Source: Aphrophora alni
Taxonomy: Eukaryota > Arthropoda > Insecta > Hemiptera > Aphrophoridae
NCBI GenBank assembly: GCA_963513935.1
Contig: OY740768.1
Location: 20,521,177 to 20,585,176 of the forward strand
Direction: 5' to 3'
DNA length: 64,000 nucleotides
The position numbers and the translations under genes were made by a program. Every line of letters begins with the position of its first letter. The first letter of the stretch is position 1. The notes beneath the pieces are model-generated. The model saw only the letters and a list, made by a program, of their open reading frames with translations. It was not told where the DNA came from and did no database searches. This document shows positions 1 through 11,494 of this stretch, piece after piece.

Positions 1-21
1 AGTACTTTTTTTTGTCTTCAG

Positions 22-193
22 TATGACACAGTTATCAAAAGGTCTACGTATTATTAAACTTTTATTCAAAATTGTCGATATAAGAGGTGTTAAAAATACA
101 AAACAATTTTTAGATCAACAGAAGTTTATACATTTTAATTTCAATGAAGAAAACAGTGTATCAACGTGTTGTTTATTGTTGGAAACAGAATGA
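22..193 (+). CDS. Candidate terminal coding exon, copy 1, unknown gene
   Basis: I do not recognise the protein. A run of eight T followed by GTCTTCAG at about 6-21 looks like a polypyrimidine tract and splice acceptor. The open frame from ATG at 23 runs 56 codons to TGA at 191-193. The peptide starts MTQLSKGLRI, has a basic, hydrophobic first half (RIIKLLFKIVDIRGVK) and ends CCLLLETE. The 172 bases after the acceptor are identical in copy 2 (58149-58320), whereas the next 70 bases differ at about five positions. An AATAAA occurs near 493. I infer the last exon of a host gene whose upstream exons lie before the window. It could instead be chance, since the frame is short. The reading phase is inferred from the open frame only. 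Confidence 0.45.
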
Positions 194-871
194 TTAGATA
201 CATTCTTTTCCCTCCTGACCAATATATGGATAAGAGAATTGTATAAATAAGAATTTAGCTTTTAATAGACATTATATAGCTTTAAAATGTTTTATTTTGT
301 AAAATATTGACAAATTCCTCAATTATTTTCAAGTGATTATTAATAAGGAATATAATTTTTTTTAAACATAGTTATAAACACAACATAAACTGATTAAGTT
401 TATTGCGCCATAAACATATCTATTAATAGAGTATGTTTATGTAATTTAAAAATTAATTTAATATCCTTGTATAAAATATAATAACTGTATCAAATAAACT
501 TCCTTCCCTGCATTTAGTGAAATGTTTCAATACTCGCATATCATGTCAATACTAGATATGATGTTCTTTACATCTTGTAGCTTTGGTTTACGTCTCTACA
601 ACATTTATTTTGTCAAACCATATACAGAACGGATAGTCTCATTATTGTTTCAATAAATAAATAATATTATAGTTAGGTTTAATTAATAATATAAGTATTA
701 TTATAATATAATTATAAATGATGAAAGTTTTAAGGTATAATTACTTGGATTTTTTTTAAAATTAAGGTACGTGATAGTTTGTAGTGGAAGAGAAAACATC
801 ACCAAACTAAAATCTCTGACGGTATATAAGAATAAATTAGTCCGCGTTATTTTTGAAATCTTGTAATAAAA

Positions 872-876
872 ACATG
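872..876 (+). repeat. 5-bp target duplication, left (BEL insert)
   Basis: ACATG at 872-876 is repeated at 4596-4600 on the far side of the insert. The uninterrupted copy 2 has ACATG only once at this point (about 59790). Five bases is the usual target duplication length for BEL/Pao elements. Confidence 0.75.
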
Positions 877-1106
877 TGTCTATTCAGCTTTCATTATAAA
901 TAATTTTTGTTTAATTCAGTTTTGCTTATTTTGACTTTCTATTGTACTTTATAGACTACACCATATTTCTTAAGTAGAGGGCCTAGTTTAAAATAAACCT
1001 CTTATTGTGTTTAAAAAGAAAAGTATTTTTTTTTTTTTAAAGTGGTTAGCGTGTTTTCAAGATAAATAAATAAATTTAGTGTCTTTCCGTGAATTATCTT
1101 TGTAAA

Positions 1107-2075
1107 ATGGCAAATTCACTTGCAGTTGTGAAGGCAAGAATGGAAAACGCATTCTCACAGATTCAAATGATTTTTGATCTTACAAAAAAAACCTCTGACA
1201 AGGATATTTTTCAAAAATTTCTTGTGCGCGCAAAATCTGTCAGTAAGATTCGCCAAGAATTTTCTGATGCTTTAGACATTTACCTGGAGCTTAAATTGGC
1301 TAGTGATCCTGAATTTAAACCTAATTATGCTTCTCTTAATAGTGCAGATGAGTTAGTGGATTATATTAATTCTACACTAACCTCATTTCAAAGCAAAATG
1401 CAATCCAAGAGTAATAGTGAACCTGCCCCTGTACAAAAGTCAGTGGTTCGCTTACCTAAGCTTGAATTAAGATGTTTTAGTGGTGACTCCCTAGAATGGG
1501 TATCTTTCATCAATTTATTTGAATCGAGTATAAATAAAGACTCTTATTTGTCACCCAGTACGAAGTTTCAATACTTATTAAGCGTTCTCTCTGGTGATGC
1601 TTTAAATTTGATCAAATCTCTACCTATTTCCGACTCTAATTACACAGTGGCTTACGACCTCCTGAAAGAGCGTTACCACTCTCCAAGGAGACTCGTTACT
1701 CTTCACCTAAATCAAATTTTGGACTTACCCTCTGTAAATCATTGTCCAAAACAAATGAGAAAATTTGTCAACTCTTACAATGAAAACATTCAAGCTCTCA
1801 AAGGGTTAAAACTGGACATCACCCAAAATAACCCACTTCTATCAGCTATGGTTCTTAGAAAAATGGACAACGACCTCAGAAAAAGGTTCGAACAATTCCG
1901 TTCCTCCAATCCCACCGTTGAAAGTGAGGATGGCCATGTCTTACCTGACATCGCAGACATAATAAAATTCCTCAATCAAGATTGTAATGAAATTGAAAAC
2001 CCTAGTTTGAATTCTGTACCTTTCTTAAAACCTGCCTCTGCAGAGTCAAGCCATGATTATATGTCAAAAAACTAA
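1107..2075 (+). pseudogene. gag: BEL/Pao Gag (DUF1759 type)
   Basis: Structural protein of the BEL/Pao particle. I place the start at ATG 1107 (MANSLAVVKARMENAF) rather than the upstream in-frame GTG at 1089. The N-terminal 120 residues look helical. The signature LPKLELRCFSGDSLEW near residues 117-132 is typical of the DUF1759 region of insect BEL elements, followed by conserved blocks such as YLLSVLSGDALNLI and LLKERYHSP. The frame stops at TAA 2073-2075, but the same frame reopens at once with zinc knuckles, so this stop is probably a nonsense mutation inside a longer Gag-protease frame. Family assignment is confident; function is lost. Confidence 0.85.
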
Positions 2076-2574
2076 TTTTCTAAATTCAAAAAGGGTCCTA
2101 TTGGAAATCACAAGGTCTCTCTAATGACCTCCAACACTGATGGAAATAAACGCAGTAATTCAAACCCTCTCCCATGTTTTGTTTGTCACAAAGCTGATCA
2201 CAAGGTGTATACTTGCCCCATCTTCAAGAGTAAGGATCCCAAATCCCGTTTTCAAATAGTTAAAGAAAATAAACGGTGCTCTTCATGTTTGGGCAACCAT
2301 AACCTCAATGACTGTAGGTAAACATCAAATTGTTTTAATTGCCACAAAAGGCACCATTCATTACTTCATTTTGAAGAAAACCGTACGCCTATAGCTCAAA
2401 CTTCATCTCATGAAACTGTTCAAGCTTCACAGGAAACTACACCTGCAGTTACTCTAACCTGTCAAGATAAAGGCCGTTTTACTCAGCGCTCTACCACAGT
2501 CTTATTAGGCACTCTGCTTGTGAAACTCACCTCTGCCAGTGGAATTACACAGGTATTCCGTGCTCTCGTTGACT
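2076..2574 (+). pseudogene. BEL/Pao zinc knuckles and start of aspartic protease
   Basis: Continues the Gag frame. From about 2175 there is a Cys/His cluster (CFVCHKADHKVYTCP), then CSSCLGNHNLNDC near 2278-2315, ended by TAA at 2319-2321. Beyond that stop the same frame gives a further knuckle (NCFNCHKRHH) and then the typical start of the BEL protease, VLLGTLLVKL...VFRALVDF. The expected Asp-Ser-Gly catalytic motif would follow ALVD, but the frame is cut there at about 2571-2575 by a deletion joining it to RT sequence in another frame. Three lesions are therefore visible: two stops and one deletion. Confidence 0.8.
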
Positions 2575-4026
2575 TTACATCAACTCGCCATAGATGAAGG
2601 TGATTCCTACCCTGCAGCTGCAGAGATTCTACGTAATCAAACCTTCGTAGATGATATCATCGCAGGTGGAGACACCGAAGATGAAGCGATGAACCTTCAG
2701 CACCAGCTTATTTCACTTCTGAGTCGCGGAGGCTTTGAGTTACGTAAGTGGACTTCGAACTCCATGCAACTCCTACGTAGACTCCCAGATGATCATCTAG
2801 AAACTCCTGTATTTCTCCAAGAAACTATCCAACCTCATTACACTATACTAGGCCTACATTGGTCTCCTTCGACAGACTCTTTCACTTATAACTTGAGATT
2901 ACCTCGCAATTCTACTACTAAGCGTGAGGTACTTAGTGTGATAGCCCAGATCTATGACCCCTACGGTTTCTTGTCTCCCATTGTCATGTGGGCAAAACGT
3001 TCCTTGCAACTCTTATGGACCAAAGGACTAGCCTGGGACCAACCTCTTCGTTTTGAGCTACTTGAAATGTGGCAAACCTTTATAGGTACCTCAGAGAGCC
3101 TACGAGATATCACTATTCCTCGTGCTCTAAAAATCTCTTATTCACATGACATAGAACTACATGGCTTCTCAGATGCTTCTGAGAATGGATATGCAGCTGT
3201 CTTATTCTTAAGATGCCAGCTCAACGACGGATCTGTGACAGTAAGGCAGTTGTTGTCCAAAACTCGAGTGGCTCCTTTGAAAAAAATCACTATTCCGCGC
3301 TTAGAACTGAACGCAGCTCACTTACTCGCCCAATTATTGGCGTATGCCATTTCAATCTTCCAAAAGAAAATAACTTCCTCTGTTACTCTCAGGCGTGATT
3401 CCACCGTCACTCTTACCTGATTAAACACACCTCCTCATCGTCTCAAGACATATGTCGCAAACAGGGTCGCTCAGGTACAGGAGCAAGTACCCTCTAGTTG
3501 CTGGCGACATATCGTTAGTGAATACAATCCCGCTGACTGTGCATCACGTGGAACACTTCCCTCTGAATTAATCAACCATGACTTATGGTGGTCTGGCCCT
3601 CCATGGCTGCAACAGCATAGAGAGACTTGGCCTGTATCTCATTTCGTCGCAGCAGACCTCAATGGAACCGGAGAAATCAAGCCTTTGTTGCCTAACACTT
3701 TATTGTCTGTTGCTCCTCAAGAATGGGATCTGCTTACAAAATTCTCCCATTTCATCAAACTACAACGTGTGATGGCCTACATTCTACGATACATCCACAC
3801 TCTTCAACAACGTGGAAAATGGAATTGGACCACAGATAATCTGCGCATCGGAGACTTAGTGTTGGTGCATCAAGCCTCACCTCCGCTCTCATGGCCATTG
3901 GCCAGAATTATAAATGTGTCCCCTGGTAATGATAAGGTAGTGCGCGTTGTTCACCTCAAGACTCAACAGGGAACCTTGACTCGTCCAGCTCACAAGGTTT
4001 TTCCGTTACCCTTTAATTTAGAATAA
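2569..4026 (+). pseudogene. pol: BEL/Pao Pol remnant: RT end, RNase H, integrase tail
   Basis: Read in one frame from the deletion junction. LHQLAIDEG, then FVDDIIAG (the catalytic YVDD-type box), then WTSNS and ILGLHW mark the RT palm. IYDPYGFLSPIV, GFSDASENGYAAVLF and IPRLELNAAHLLAQLL mark the Peptidase_A17/RNase H region. TGA at 3418-3420 interrupts where the family usually has Trp. After it the frame continues with YNPADCASRG and DLWWSGPPWL, then LQRVMAYILRY. Near 3790 this joins directly to QQRGKWNW...LRIGDLVLV, the DUF5641-like end, and stops at TAA 4024-4026. The integrase catalytic core is deleted, as is the front of the RT. Confidence 0.85.
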
Positions 4027-4148
4027 ACTCAGGCTAATATTCACACTAGAATAGTTAAGTTACTTTTCTTATGAACAGTTAAATTTTATGTTACTTTTTT
4101 ATGAACAGGTTTGTTTATTTTGAATCCTCAGGAGGATTCAAGGCCCCC
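4027..4148 (+). other. BEL 3' leader with polypurine-like tract
   Basis: Non-coding stretch between the Pol stop and the putative LTR. A block of about 20 bases, GTTACTTTT...ATGAACAG, occurs twice (around 4059-4079 and 4091-4110). The GC-rich AGGAGGATTCAAGGCCCCC just before 4149 is where a polypurine tract would prime plus-strand synthesis. Confidence 0.4.
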
Positions 4149-4456
4149 TGTATGTTACGTAATAGTGTTTAAGATAAATCGACAATTCTCAAATTCTAAA
4201 TTGGGTTAAATGCCACAGCAACTTTCACTTTGTACCTGTACACATTTTGGTCATTCTCATTTTATCTCTGCTTGGAGTCAGATGCATTGTCTGCTCCCTC
4301 CGCCTTTTCTCATGGACTTAAGTTCCAGCTACCTCATATACATTTACTTTATACCTCAAATACTTTTATATTTCTCTTTTTAAACGTTTTATATTTTGTA
4401 AAGTGTCAAGTGCGGTCGGTGTGAAGTGATTGAAGAAGAAGTACTGGTCAGTTACT
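4149..4456 (+). repeat. Putative single BEL LTR
   Basis: Starts TGTATGTTACGTAATAGTG directly after the polypurine-like tract. A plausible end is ...GTTACTACA near 4459, because ACATCAGAAGTGGAAC follows and resembles the primer-binding region found just after a 5' LTR. No matching LTR exists at the left end of the insert. Boundaries are inferred and uncertain; it could run to 4595. Confidence 0.35.
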
Positions 4457-4595
4457 ACACATCAGAAGTGGAACTGTTCGTTGGCACAATATAACGACAA
4501 CCTCAAGTAAGGTAAACTCAATGACTCTGGTGCTCCGGTACTCAAAATTCGTAAGTAATAAATTCATACATTAACACTCAAAAAATTACTGAACA

Positions 4596-4600
4596 ACATG
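4596..4600 (+). repeat. 5-bp target duplication, right (BEL insert)
   Basis: ACATG, matching 872-876. The following sequence (TCTTCTCATGCAATAC) continues the empty-site sequence of copy 2. Confidence 0.75.
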
Positions 4601-7600
4601 TCTTCTCATGCAATACTTTATATTGTTATATTGATCGACTTCCTATAATAAAGACATAACTCCTTATTTGTAATAAAAACGCACTCTAGTTCAATAATTT
4701 TATAATTTAATGTAACAACAGTCGGTACTTGATAGAATTCCATAATAATGGAAATAAAGGAAAAAGTGATTTAATTCCACAAAAGAACATCATTGAGAAA
4801 CATACATCATATTATGTTTGGCCGTTAGGCATTTGGGCGTTACTCAAAGCTTGAAAATGTCTAACGGCGAAACATAATTCCTCAATAAAGCTCTATATTG
4901 GAATTAAGTAATTGTTTCACATATTTCCATTTTAATAATTTATGATTAAGCTAATCCGTTCAATTACATAACTTTAGTAAAATGAAAACTAATCAATAAA
5001 TAATTGCAATTAGAAGAATTGATTTACCTCTTGTATAGAATGATTTGATATAAAAAACTGCATTAATTATTTGGAAATAAGGTACATAGTAAAACAAAAA
5101 TTACAAAATATAATTAATTGACTCCAAAAGTATATGGGTTTCCTTTCGGTTTTACTTCGATTTAAATATCTTTGTTTTTCCCTTAAATGTGTACAAAATA
5201 CACACATTTAGTGATAAAGCAATATTTTTTTAATGTAATTGGTATTTGTTGTTACACAGTGCATATTTATCAAACTAACAACTTTTTGAACAGAATGTAT
5301 AATGGGGGTGTAGACGAAAATTAGGTTTAAAATAACTAATACAGCATATTTTATGGTTCAGCAAGATATATCGAGACAACAACGATAAATAGGAAAATTG
5401 AAGGTAATAATTGCATTTATTTTATTTTATATTTACATTTGTTTGAATAAAATAAGTAAAACTTAATAATAACAATATGCATATAATCTTTTTAAGTAAA
5501 CCCCTTTATTATATTAATTTTACTGCATAGCAGATTCTATATGTCAATGTATGTATTAAGTTATACATTAAATTGAAAGTACTTTTTGAAACTAGGATTG
5601 AGAATATTTTACATACTTTTTATACAATTTATATGTAAAAAATACTTTAATAACTATATATAATTTTTCTAATTCAACTAATGATATTTTTCATAAATAT
5701 ACAGTTATAAATGATTGTAGTTAATATTAAAACTAATATGGTTGTTGAACAATAATAAACTTAATTTTTAAAGAAGTAAATATTAAAAAAAAAGTGAAAT
5801 TACTTTTGCGATTGTAACTCTAAAAACAACATCCAACAGGGAGTACATTTTAATCCAGGTTCCAAGTAGTTTCCTAAGTACACTTGAAATTCCTGCTTAA
5901 ACAGATCCTGCCCTAATACACAGGAAGTAATGTTATCACCTAATTGATATTTAATATACGAAGTAAATATATATCTTGAATTACCCTGGTTTTATTGGGG
6001 TGAAGTCAACTTTTTACAACTTCAATAGTACTGATATATATATATTCTTTTCTTAAGCTTCTCACATCAATAAAAAGCCCTAAATTTTATAAAATAAATG
6101 TATGCAGAGATAAAAGGACTTTATTTAAAACAAAAAAGGATGTTCTATTAGTCGTTAACATAATTTCTAACTTTTGTTTCAATTCATGTTTAAAGGATGA
6201 TGCTCTAGAATAATTGGATTTTATATCCCATGAAATTGTATTTTTTTTTGTATATCTAGTTACATTATTAAATGGAGTTCAAGATTTTTAATGTAGTTAA
6301 AGGACTTCGAAAGCAATTTTTTAAATAAATAAATCTTACAACTCTGATACAACTTTAAATAAATGAATTCTTCACTCGTGTTCTTGGGAATATCATTTCT
6401 TCAATTAATTGTATCCGCCAACGTTTTGTATTTTATAATAAACATTTAAACTAGTTAATTGAATTTGCATATAATATATTAATTCAATTATGTTAACTAA
6501 ATAAAATGCATTACATCATAATTAAATAAAACAATAAAAGTCGTTTGTCTAATAGTTAGGTTTATCACAAATGCTCAAATATGAAAACATTAATTCATTT
6601 TTATTTTAAAACAATATCTATCTTATCTCATATCATCATTATTACAGTAAATTACTTCAGCGTACACATTTCAGACACTTGTACCTAATAGAATGGCAAA
6701 CAACTGATAAAAAAAAAAGATTTAAAAATATAATTTCATATATAATCAAATTTTATTATGTTTTAATTAGAAAAATTTCATTTTTTTTAAAGTGGTTTTA
6801 AAAAAGTGCTCCTAGAGAAAAAACTAAGTTTCAAACATATTTGAAGTGTTTAAATAGCCCTTACATGTTTCAATAAATCTAAAAAATATCAACTCATATA
6901 TTGTATATGTAATTAAATATTAGAAATTAAAGTTATTTTGTTTGTTTTAGAAACGGATCAAGTACCCTGTGAATTAAAACTTTGTCATTAATATTTCTAA
7001 TTGAATTAAACAAATTTACTTAACAGTTTTATGATGAATTTTTTTGACAACATAAAGTAATAAAATCTCAGTTTTACCCCTAGTGCCTAAACGTATGTCT
7101 TTACAAAAGCCTACTTAATCTCGCAAGCCGTTATACATATATAAAAAAGAAAAAGTATGACAAGAATGTTATTATTTGATTGTTTTATTTAATTAGTAAT
7201 AAGCATAATCTAATTTTATTTATTTATTACTTCTAATATTTTAACTTTGTTTATTTCTTCCTAATTTCCAATAATATTATCTATCTCAATTTTACAAAAT
7301 GTGTCTATTTATAATATAAAAATAGGTTTTTTACATTTTTTGTTACTATAAAAATGGTTTTCATCTAATAGGCAGGATTTTGAAATGAAGTATAAACTAG
7401 ACATAAAAATGGATTTTTTTAAGAGAAATAAACGAAAATAAGTTTTTAATTTGAAGAAAAATACAAGAATTTTATACATTCACAAAGATTACACGTTTTA
7501 TTCTTTTAATTATTTAATCTGAGTTTTATTGAACTGCTTTTAATTTCACAGTGCTAATAATTTCGTTTTTATATTCGGAATGTATATCATAACTCATAAT

Positions 7601-10294
7601 CGAAACACAACAATAGGGTTATCATACCACCCGACGCCAGAAAATGGAATAATGAAATGTATTTTATTTAGGGCTTCGTTAGATACTAACAATGTAAATT
7701 TCAAATAACAGGAAATGAAACTTACAGTACATTAAACTTGCTATACGGAAGAATTATCAGTTTTATGAATATGTTTTTATAGGGGTTCAGTAAACAAGTT
7801 ACTATTCTATAGTTACAGATATTTGTTTTATTGTAATCTATATATTATTCTAAAAATACAGTTTTATAATAATGTTTGTGCTTTTTACTTATCACGTAGT
7901 TATTATTATATTGTTACATTTCATGTAGTGGATTAGTTTTTTATGCTTATTATTTTCATCTTTTTTGATATCTGCGTTTTATTGATTGATATTTATATTG
8001 ATATTTTGCAGTATTTTACCTTGTAAAATTTGATTACGTGATATTTTGTGACCCGATAACATTTGCGTTTCTGTTAAGATTTTTTTTCAAGTCTATATTT
8101 CTCTTGGTTTATTGCCAGTTCATTTTATAAGTTCTATACATATTTATTTTAAATAAGAAACTACATTTACTCTAATCTACATGTATGCTACTCTTGAGGT
8201 TCAGCGTCACAAAATTTTATGAACATGTAACTATTGAAGATGCTGAAAAGTTTCTTCTTTGGAATAAAATATTTCTTTTGACAAAGTTTATTTATCACGA
8301 TATTCTTCAAAACACATGAATATTTTCATCTCTTGGAATAGCTATCTCTATAGTAAATAATATATTTATGAAATAATAGTTGTAATTATAAAAACTACAT
8401 AATAGCCATTTGGCTTCAATGTCATCAATTAAAAAAAAAGGATTGTTAACGTTATTATATTTTGTTTATAAAATTATATATTTTTTCCATTATAAAGGCG
8501 AAATAATAATTGAAACTGTTGGTCTAAGACATGTCAGCTATGAGATTAGTGTGTTCAACATACATCGGACTCCAGTGCCTTTGACGAGCTCTAAAAGGAA
8601 TTAATATCTTAAGATATATGTGTTATAATAGACAATTTTTGTAATGGTTAATTAGGTTTTTAAATAAGGGGTTTAAATTGTAATTACATGAAACAATACA
8701 CGTACAATTAATATGTAATTAGTCCTAGTGGCCTGAAAAATGACTTTATTTGTATTTTTGCTGACGAAAAAGGCTAAAAATTAATAGATTTATAAAATTT
8801 GTATTATTAAAACAATAATAAATATGAACAAGATAATTTAAATATGACGGCTATATATGAAACTAATGACCTCTGAACCGACTTTTTTGACAACAATTAA
8901 CTGTGTGTATTATTGACAACATATCATTTCTTAAGGGCAATTTTATTAACAATAATTACTCATTTATTGATTAATACGTATGCGTTTGCGTTCATAATCA
9001 AATGAATAATAATCATATAGCAGTATAAAATATACATGTGTGTGATATATATTTATGTGATAAGCATTACATATATTAAATGTGTTTTTTTGTAAATAAA
9101 GGTTTGCTTTAAAATTAGGTGTCTACAGATCGAGGCGTGAAGTAGAAGGAAACGCTTTAACATTTTATGTAAAGGAGTAACAATTGAAATCGATGTTTAT
9201 AAGAATATATACAAAGTATTTTAAATATTCTACAATGATTAGATTAGTGCATATTTCATAGTTCCGATTTTTATTGTTTCAAAGTGCAAAAAGTAAAGAT
9301 AGCTGTCGTAGCGCCTTTAATATATTTATTCACATTATAAATAGTTTAATTACTGTATTATATCTAAACATAATGAAATATAATGGACTAAGAGTAAACT
9401 AAATAATAGGTTAAAATAATTTATAATGAAAATGTCATATCTCAAAGCACTTACTTTGTATAAGGATAATAGCTCATTCCATAAAGGAATAAAATATCGT
9501 GGTATTACTTAATGTTCGTAATGTACTTATACGCCAGCTTTCAGTAAAAAGTTTTACTGTTATTTTAATTCAATTTAAATATATAATTACGCATATGTTA
9601 AAAATTTCAACCAACGTAATATAACAGAAAACTCTATCTTCTACCAGTCAAAGTTCAACAGAGTTGTTAATATCCGTGTTGCATGCCTTTCACTTTAAAC
9701 GATACTAAAATAGTAAACCAACAAGAACTTGAGTTTCATAGTAATTTCAACTTTCATCAACTGTGAAGCAAGGTCATATTGCTTGTGGAGAGCACATATT
9801 AAAACTATTAAGTGTAATAACTACATCAATAAAGCAAACAAATAAGGTGTTGGCACCAACGTACGAATATCTGATTTTTTATCATCCTTAGGTAACAAAT
9901 TGATCCTGTAGACAAGCCCTGTGTAAAGTAATGATTTAAACATAATCTCAAAATTATCTAATAACAGCTGATCAGCTTACAACATATGTTATAATCGTTT
10001 GTAAGTGTACAATAGTAAAAAGACAACAGTTTAAATTATTGTAAAGTTGCGATAGTTTCTACAGAATATATTGATGTAGACTTACCGTATAAAACATTTA
10101 TTTTTCATCCCTCTTAGCCTAGGTTTATCCATTGTTATTAGACAATTATACATGTTTCCGGCAATATTTGAATATTAATGTAATAAATTTTTTGTTTTAT
10201 CCATCTCAGTTTATTAAATGACGCAAAATAAGTAAGTTTTTAATATACACTCTACAACTAAACACTTTAGATTATGAAATATACAATACTACTT

Positions 10295-10299
<5 letters not shown>
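4601..10299. other. Gene-free AT-rich DNA (end of copy 1, then single-copy)
   Basis: Up to about 8766 this is duplication copy 1; beyond that I cannot compare it within the window. Open frames here are short. The longest, 8410-8604, is disrupted by indels in copy 2, which argues against coding function. I see no RNA gene or intact element. Confidence 0.7.

Positions 10300-10388
<89 letters not shown>
10300..10388. repeat. (AT)n microsatellite
   Basis: About 89 bases of pure AT dinucleotide. The Helitron at 10392 is inserted at its right edge, and a short (TA)n continuation follows the Helitron at 17431-17446, so one AT tract was probably split by the insertion. Confidence 0.95.
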
Positions 10389-10392
<4 letters not shown>

Positions 10393-10424
10393 CTATAATA
10401 ATAAAAGCCAAAACCCACTCACTG

Positions 10425-10452
10425 ACTGACTGACTGACTGACTGACTGACTC
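10425..10452 (+). repeat. (ACTG)n tract at Helitron 5' end
   Basis: ACTG is repeated about seven times, ending ACTCACTGATCACG, about 35 bases inside the 5' terminus. TC-terminal Helitron ends often have short tandem or palindromic motifs here; TGATCA at its end is palindromic. Confidence 0.7.
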
Positions 10453-10554
10453 ACTGATCACGAAATCTCAGGAACGACTGAACGGATTACAATGAAACTT
10501 GGTACACAGCTTCCTCATAGGTCCTAGACGCGCACTAAGAACCGGTTTTGAAAA

Positions 10555-10975
10555 ATTCAATGTATAACCGCGGAAATCGCGAAAAAACCGCGAAAAGTAA
10601 AATACATAATTTGTTGTAAACCATGAAGCGTACAAACGTGAAATTAGGCAAACATGTTCCTCCTGGCGTCTAGGTCCTCGCTAAGAAACGTTTTTAAAAA
10701 AAATCCAGGTCTAACCGCGTCTAACCGCGTAAATCGCGAAAAACCGCGAAAAGTAAAATACATAATTTGTTGTAAACCATGAAGCGTACAAACGTGAAAT
10801 TAGGCAAACATGTTCCTCCTGGCGTCTAGGTCCTCGCTAAGAAACGTTTTTAAAAAAAATCCAGGTCTAACCGCGGAAATCGCGAAAAAACCGCGAAAAG
10901 TAAAATACATTATTTTTTGTAAACTATGAAGCGTACAAACGTGAAATTCGGCAAACATGTATTATTCTCACTGTA
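10555..10975 (+). repeat. About 146-bp tandem repeats in Helitron 5' leader
   Basis: The motif TAACCGCGGAAATCGCG recurs at 10565, 10722 and 10868. The sequence between (GTAAAATACAT...TGTAAACCATGAAGCGTAC...GGCGTCTAGGTCCTCGC) is nearly identical in the first two units and diverges in the third. Spacing is 157 then 146 bases; the extra is mostly a 10-base duplication, CTAACCGCGT, at 10711-10730. It is AT-rich with CCGCG clusters and no open frame. Confidence 0.85.
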
Positions 10976-11494
10976 TTTAAACACGAAACCTAGAGTTCTG
11001 AAATTCGGTACATGGTTTCGGGTAAGTTCTTAGAGGCGTACTAAGAAAGGGTTTGAAAACCTTTTACTCGAAGGGTAGCTAACACCCCTATTACAATATT
11101 TTCAGTCAAACGCATATATTTGTTATTAATACATTTTTTCGGTGGCTGTTATTTAGATGAACAACTACAGCGGTTTTTGATCATTGTGAACACTCATGAC
11201 AAGGCCTAGGACTGCACGCCACAGTTTGCAAGTGGCCTTATCAGTAGGCTGCAGGTATCAGCTGATAAGGGGTGTACATTGCCCCCTACCAGTCAGTCTA
11301 GCTACAGACTTTGCTACTTGCTTTGTTTTTTCCTGAACCTCTACACACTTCTGTTCACTTCAGTTCTGTTCTATACGTCAATATATTTTGATCATTTTAG
11401 GCAAGACTGATTCCGTTTTCCCTTTTACTTGATACATATAATATTTATATTTCTCTCTATTGTCTTTCTATTTATATATCTCTACTTTCTCACT

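Larger units (their letters stand above)
877..4595 (+). mobile_element. Defective BEL/Pao LTR-retrotransposon-derived insert
   Basis: About 3.7 kb present in copy 1 of the duplication and absent from copy 2. It begins TGTCTATT, ends CTGAACA and is flanked by ACATG repeats. Inside, in order, are a DUF1759-type Gag, two zinc knuckles, the first residues of an aspartic protease, the end of an RT with FVDD, an RNase H/Peptidase_A17-type region and the C-terminal DUF5641-like tail. The front of the RT and the integrase core are missing, so it is about half the usual 6-9 kb. The first and last few hundred bases do not match each other, so no ordinary LTR pair is visible. It cannot be autonomous. 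Confidence 0.9.
1..8766 (+). repeat. Direct duplication, copy 1 (interrupted by BEL insert)
   Basis: This stretch aligns in the same orientation with 58129-64000. Position 1 matches 58129, about 560-870 matches 59466-59780, and about 4600-8766 matches 59790-64000. Similarity is high with scattered substitutions and small indels, a few percent by eye. It probably runs beyond the window start and, in copy 2, beyond the window end. Copy 1 alone holds the BEL/Pao insert at 877-4595. Outside that insert and the short exon at 22-193 I see no coding potential, only AT-rich sequence. Confidence 0.95.

Noticed and set aside
8410..8604. 64-codon open frame in duplication copy 1
   Set aside because: Copy 2 has indels and a different frame at this place, so it is not maintained.
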